Positions 59,912-64,000 of a DNA stretch of 64,000 bases are shown here, one piece after another. The notes under the pieces are model-generated. The model saw nothing but the letters and a program-made list of their open reading frames with translations, had not been told where the DNA came from and searched no databases. Source of the stretch: Entamoeba histolytica HM-1:IMSS. Lineage: Eukaryota; Evosea; Mastigamoebida; Endamoebidae. The stretch lies in the NCBI RefSeq assembly GCF_000208925.1, contig NW_001914914.1, positions 1-64,000 on the forward strand. Reading direction: 5' to 3'. How positions within the stretch are numbered: the first letter of the stretch is position 1; every line of letters starts with the position of its first letter. A program made the position numbers and the translations under genes.

Positions 59912-62019
59912 ATGGAAAAGAACAAATTAGTTTTTTTACTATTATTTATTTATTTGAGTAGTGCTACATTAACTGATATATCATATGATTCAAATCAAGA
60001 ACTTATTCTAGCAATTTCAGAAAAACAATTTAGAAGGATTATTGTTTCATCTATTGGAGGGAGTTTGTTTTTAAAACAACCTTTTTTATTTATTTACTAC
60101 TAACACAATTAGACAAAACTCAATTTGTTTTTAGATTAGAAAAAGATGGAATAAATCATCAAGTCATTATTGATCATAAAACTCCCTTTACTAATTTATT
60201 GTTAATTCCTTGGAATGAACAGAGTAATATTATTATTCATAATACAGTTTATTCTGTTATTCATTCAACATTAAAATATTCATCTAAAAAATTAGATATT
60301 TCAATAACATCACCAGCAACATTTTCTACTAATCATCAATTACTTTTTGCATGTTCTACAAATAATAAAATAATCTCATTTACTAATAAATTTACTCAAA
60401 ATTTAATTTATTCAGTTAATTGTGGAATTCAACTTATAAGTGGAGGAACAACATTAGCAACAAAATATAATGATGGTTCTATTAATGTATTTAAAATAGA
60501 AAGTAATAATCTTACATATATTGGTTCTCCAAAAGTTACTAAAGATAAAAGTGAAACATATTTAACTGATCCTATTCATATGACTATTTTTGATACATTA
60601 TTTGTTGCTGTTACTGACTTAAATTCAATTTCTATATTTTCTTTAAAAGATCAATATCAACATGAATTTATTAAAAACGATATTGCATTTTATAATACTA
60701 AATCTTTAACTCATTATAAATCTTCATCATTTAATTTTATAAATTCAATGGGAAATCTTGTTATTATTGGTATTCCAACATTAAATAATAATAAAGGTGG
60801 TTGTGTTATGATTTTTGATAATTTACTTACTACTAAAACTCCTCGTTTTGAACAAGTATTAACATTAAATGCAACAACTAATACATTTAATGGAAATTCA
60901 TTTTATCTTACAAGAAAGAATTATTATATGGGTGCATTAATTCCTATTAACTCTAAATTATCTCCATATAATTATATTTATGATGGTTGCGATTCTTATG
61001 GTTATTGTCCAAGTGGATGGTCTTATTTCAATCATAAATGTTATGAAAATGAAGGAAAATTATCTTTTGCAAATGATATATTAAGAATTATTGTTACTAC
61101 TATTGTTTCATTAACTAGTTTTGTTGCTGCTTTTCTTTTTATTGATTATATTGCTACACCTGCCCCTCATCTTCCTCCTTCATTCCCACTTTCTGTTACT
61201 GTCCCTGATAATTACTCTAATCCAATACAAATAAATTTAATTAATACTTCACTCTCTCAACAACAAGTAGTAATTACAGTTATTCCTAATGGAAATGTTA
61301 CTCCTTCTAATTTTTCATTAACACCTGAACAATCACTCTCTATTGATGTTTCAACACATGAAAGTGAACCTTCTTTATTAATTGAAACAGTAAAGGCAGG
61401 TACTTCTCTTCATAGAAGCCATACATTTGTATTACCATCACCCCCTCAACAAACAATATGGGATGTAGAAACTCCATTGAATATGGTTACAGGAACTGAC
61501 AAAGAAAAACTATTAGTATTATTGCAATGTGCTATTAAATTAAAAGAATATGATGAAAAAAATGAAAGGCATTATCATGGAAATATTTGTCCTAAGGCTT
61601 TTTGTATTGTTGATGGAGTTAAATTACTTGTAAGAGAATTAACTGAAGGAGAAGAATGTTATATGTCTCCAGAGCAAGTACTATCTCAAGAATTAACAGA
61701 AAAAACAGATGTTTATAGTTATGGCATTGTACTAAATGAAATTATTAATAAAGAAAAACCATATGGAACAATTACTAACAAATTTGACCTATTTGAACGT
61801 ATCAAAGATGGTGAAAAACCAAAAATCCGTGAGAACCTCAAAGATGAATTAAAAATTATTATTAATAATTGTTTAAAGAATGTTGAAGAACGTTGGAGTT
61901 TAGATGAATTGGTTATGGCTCTTCAAACTACATATGATGAAATGCAAAATAATGATACATTCTTTAAAGAAATTAATAATAGTGAAGTAGTCTCATTATT
62001 AAATGAAGAAATGGTTTAG
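59912..62019 (+). CDS. Transmembrane kinase-like receptor with degenerate kinase domain (two exons)
   Basis: Exon 1 is 59912-60062, exon 2 is 60113-62019; the 50-bp intron (GTTTGT...ATTAG) is the only placement that keeps the frame, and the product has 685 residues. It starts with a signal peptide (KLVFLLLFIYLSSATL). The outer part (about 20-375) is strand-rich with a repeating layout that resembles a beta-propeller and ends in a small Cys-rich piece (CDSYGYCPSGWSYFNHKCYE). One membrane helix follows (about 398-420), then a Pro-rich and Ig-like strand region and a kinase-like domain (about 520-665): YHGNICPKAF, ECYMSPEQVL, TDVYSYGIVLNEIINKEKPYG. No Gly loop, no HRD and no DFG are present, so it is a pseudokinase. 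Entamoeba transmembrane kinases usually have CxxC-rich outer parts; this one does not. Confidence 0.8.
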
Positions 62020-62333
62020 TTGAAAAAAAAACTTTTTTTTCGTTTTAATACTCATGTCTTTTTAATTAAATCATATTTTTAAGATAGATTAATAATCAAA
62101 AATAAAAATCTCCAGAAATATTCGTTGGTAAATTTTTATTAAAAAACTAAATTACTTAAAGAGTTATATTAGTATATTCTCTGTTTGATATAAAATAAGT
62201 TTCATGAAGGGGATGTAGGAAGAATCTCTTGTCTAATGGAGTTAGCAATAAAAAAAAAATTAATAAAAAATAAAAAAAAACCAATAGAAAAAAAAAAAGA
62301 AGAGAAAAGGACTATTAATTCATTTTTTATAAG
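62020..62333. other. Intergenic region with A-rich tract
   Basis: No gene is seen. A long A-rich tract at about 62248-62310 precedes the next start codon. Confidence 0.5.
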
Positions 62334-64000
62334 ATGACTCTGTGCTGCGAATTTCCGTTGTATGTAGATAAAATTGACGTCAAGGCTGAGATTAACTGTA
62401 TTACACAAACAGCTAAAACAAATGTTAAAATGACACTTCATTCAATGTTTTCTCCTGACCAAAAAATTGCACCATCAGATTTGGCATTTGTTATTATAGT
62501 GCCATCTCTCAATGGAATTATGTCAGACGTTAATGTTAATTATTTAGAAAAAAGTGATGTACATCCTAGTTGTTATGCAACATCATTAGAAAATGTTAAG
62601 AGTCTATCACCAACACATATGCAATTAATTAGAAAAAAAAATACAAAGAATCTTACTCCAATTTTCTTATTAACAGGAGAGATTGCTGGATATGATGCTT
62701 ATAGTAGTATCACATTATCTTATACTATTGATCATCCATTAGTACAATTACCATCAAATTCATTAACTTTTTATTCATTAGGAAGAGACCTTATGAGAGA
62801 TACTCGTTTTTTTGAGATGGAAATGGTAATATATAGTAAGGAGAAAGTTGGAAATATTAAATTTACATTACCAATGATTTCTTCTTTTACATCAGTAAAA
62901 ACTGATCAATTATATAAAACAACATTACATAGATTTAAATTATCACCTCAAACTGATCTTGAGTTATTAAAAAAGAAAGATATGAATACATATATTTATA
63001 CAGATATGACAGGTGATTTTATTGCACAATATAATAATGGTCTCTTCTTACAGATGAATATTACAAAAGGATTGAGTGAATTTAGAGAAAAATATTTAAG
63101 TATTGTTATTGATTTAACTTTACAAAAAGAAGAATTACAATGGTGTAAAGCGTATCTTATCGGATTATTAATTCTTTGTGAAACAAGGAATTCATTATCA
63201 GGACTTAATGTTTATACTGTTCAATCAACTACAACAAGTTGTTCTATTTTTCAATTAAATAATCAATATTTTAGTAATCCAACACATGAAGACTTTAAAA
63301 GTGCTATTAATTTCATTGAAGAATTAACCCCTTCAAAAACTGAATCAATTACTGATGTTGTAATAACTCAATTTATTCCCTTTGAGTTAACTACTGATGT
63401 AGTATTTGCTACTCAGTCAAGAACAACAACACTTTATATGAGTGAAAAATTTAAAACACATTATATTTTTTGTGGAGAATTATTAAATTTATATTCAGCA
63501 TGGTGTCTTAATACATGTAATAGATATTTTGATCTTGTTGGGCCAAACAGATTAAGTGATTTAGAAAGAGGAATTTGGGGATTATACTCTGCTATTGTAG
63601 CACGTAAATTATCATTAACTAAAATGGAAATTGAATATGAAAATATGGAAGAAACATTAGATATTCTTGATTTAGGATCAAGCCAATCAACTCCTAGTTT
63701 TACATATATTGATGGAGGTGTTGTTAAACTATTCTTCCCAATGAATAAAAAGATTAAAGCACCAATTAAAGTTCATTCATTATTTAGAAATGAAGAATTT
63801 GGTACAGAAGAAGTTGAAGATAAAATTATTGATATGGAAATGGAATTTAATGAAGACCAATCTTTTATTTCAGAATATAATCAATTACATGCAATGGGAT
63901 CAAAAGAATTATTGGTTATGGCAACAGAACATCGAGTGGCATCAACATATTCTATTCTTGATTCATCACCAACAGTATGCTGTTATTTCAGTTATTCACA
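62334..64000 (+). CDS. VIT/von Willebrand factor A-like protein, 5' part (runs off the window)
   Basis: The frame is open from ATG 62334 to the end of the window, 555 codons with no stop. The N-terminus CCEFPLYVDKIDVKAEINC, followed by alternating strands (TNVKMTLHSMFSPD; FVIIVPSLNGIMSDV), has the look of a VIT domain; in VWA5-type proteins this is followed by a vWA domain, and YLSIVIDLTLQKEELQW near residue 255 may be its first strand. No exact metal-site DxSxS is seen (DLTLQ instead), so metal binding would be lost. No signal peptide. Family assignment is tentative; the gene itself is certain. Confidence 0.55.
   Translation, partial: MTLCCEFPLYVDKIDVKAEINCITQTAKTNVKMTLHSMFSPDQKIAPSDLAFVIIVPSLNGIMSDVNVNYLEKSDVHPSCYATSLENVKSLSPTHMQLIRKKNTKNLTPIFLLTGEIAGYDAYSSITLSYTIDHPLVQLPSNSLTFYSLGRDLMRDTRFFEMEMVIYSKEKVGNIKFTLPMISSFTSVKTDQLYKTTLHRFKLSPQTDLELLKKKDMNTYIYTDMTGDFIAQYNNGLFLQMNITKGLSEFREKYLSIVIDLTLQKEELQWCKAYLIGLLILCETRNSLSGLNVYTVQSTTTSCSIFQLNNQYFSNPTHEDFKSAINFIEELTPSKTESITDVVITQFIPFELTTDVVFATQSRTTTLYMSEKFKTHYIFCGELLNLYSAWCLNTCNRYFDLVGPNRLSDLERGIWGLYSAIVARKLSLTKMEIEYENMEETLDILDLGSSQSTPSFTYIDGGVVKLFFPMNKKIKAPIKVHSLFRNEEFGTEEVEDKIIDMEMEFNEDQSFISEYNQLHAMGSKELLVMATEHRVASTYSILDSSPTVCCYFSYS

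Noticed and set aside
62202..62441. Minus-strand frame of 79 residues
   Set aside because: It overlaps the start of the VIT-like gene and is built mostly from the A-rich tract at 62248-62310 read as Phe.
1..64000. tRNA arrays, rRNA genes or CRISPR arrays
   Set aside because: I looked for G+C-rich cloverleaf segments, rRNA-like stretches and regularly spaced repeats and found none; Entamoeba tRNA arrays are not in this window.

Overview
This is eukaryotic nuclear DNA from an amoeba of the genus Entamoeba, most likely the E. histolytica / E. dispar / E. nuttalli group; the species cannot be fixed by eye. The evidence is strong A+T richness, compact and mostly intronless genes, short introns that open with GTTTGT (rarely GTTTGA or GTTTGG) and close with TAG or CAG, GAAC boxes 15-40 bp before start codons, a BspA-like leucine-rich-repeat relic, and several decayed non-LTR retrotransposon pieces with an R2/R4-type endonuclease. 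There is one 100-N assembly gap at 27449-27548.

Layout. 1-6500 is a gene-poor repeat region: a minus-strand LINE endonuclease fragment, a BspA pseudogene with an internal stop, and a second, nearly identical LINE fragment in the opposite orientation. 6543-19964 is a dense gene block: atypical Ras-like GTPase, ankyrin/BTB-like protein, an unknown protein, M1 aminopeptidase, RNA polymerase I/III subunit AC19, the ribosome biogenesis factor TSR1, an unknown protein that might be hyccin-like, a Polo-like kinase, and a protein with a duplicated, unrecognised module. 20190-20880 looks like a SINE flanked by a perfect 20-bp target duplication. 20911-35224 carries a DHHC palmitoyltransferase, another LINE fragment, an NDC1-like membrane protein, a WH2/acidic actin nucleation factor with a helical BAR-like N-terminus, PRPP synthetase, retromer VPS26 (cut by the gap), a three-exon DUF1765-like gene, primase large subunit, a divergent HSP70, a secreted coiled-coil protein and ribosomal protein L17.

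36790-43422 has a secreted lysine-rich protein with N-glycosylation-type repeats, a long decayed LINE reverse transcriptase, a Rab with an altered switch II, ribosomal protein L37a and a three-exon heat shock factor. 43565-64000 holds Mediator subunit 13, a ubiquitin protease, a two-exon charged protein, a second duplicated-module protein, a TTC13/SRFR1-like TPR protein, a possible H/ACA RNA, SEC23, a TLDc protein, a transmembrane kinase-like receptor with a degenerate kinase domain, and the start of a VIT/vWA-like gene that leaves the window.

The genes do not form operons. Themes that recur are membrane traffic (Rab, VPS26, SEC23, DHHC), transcription (HSF, MED13, AC19), ribosome production (TSR1, L17, L37a) and surface or secreted proteins beside long A+T-rich intergenic stretches. 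Introns were placed by eye from donor and acceptor sequences and reading frame; eight intron-containing genes close exactly in frame this way.
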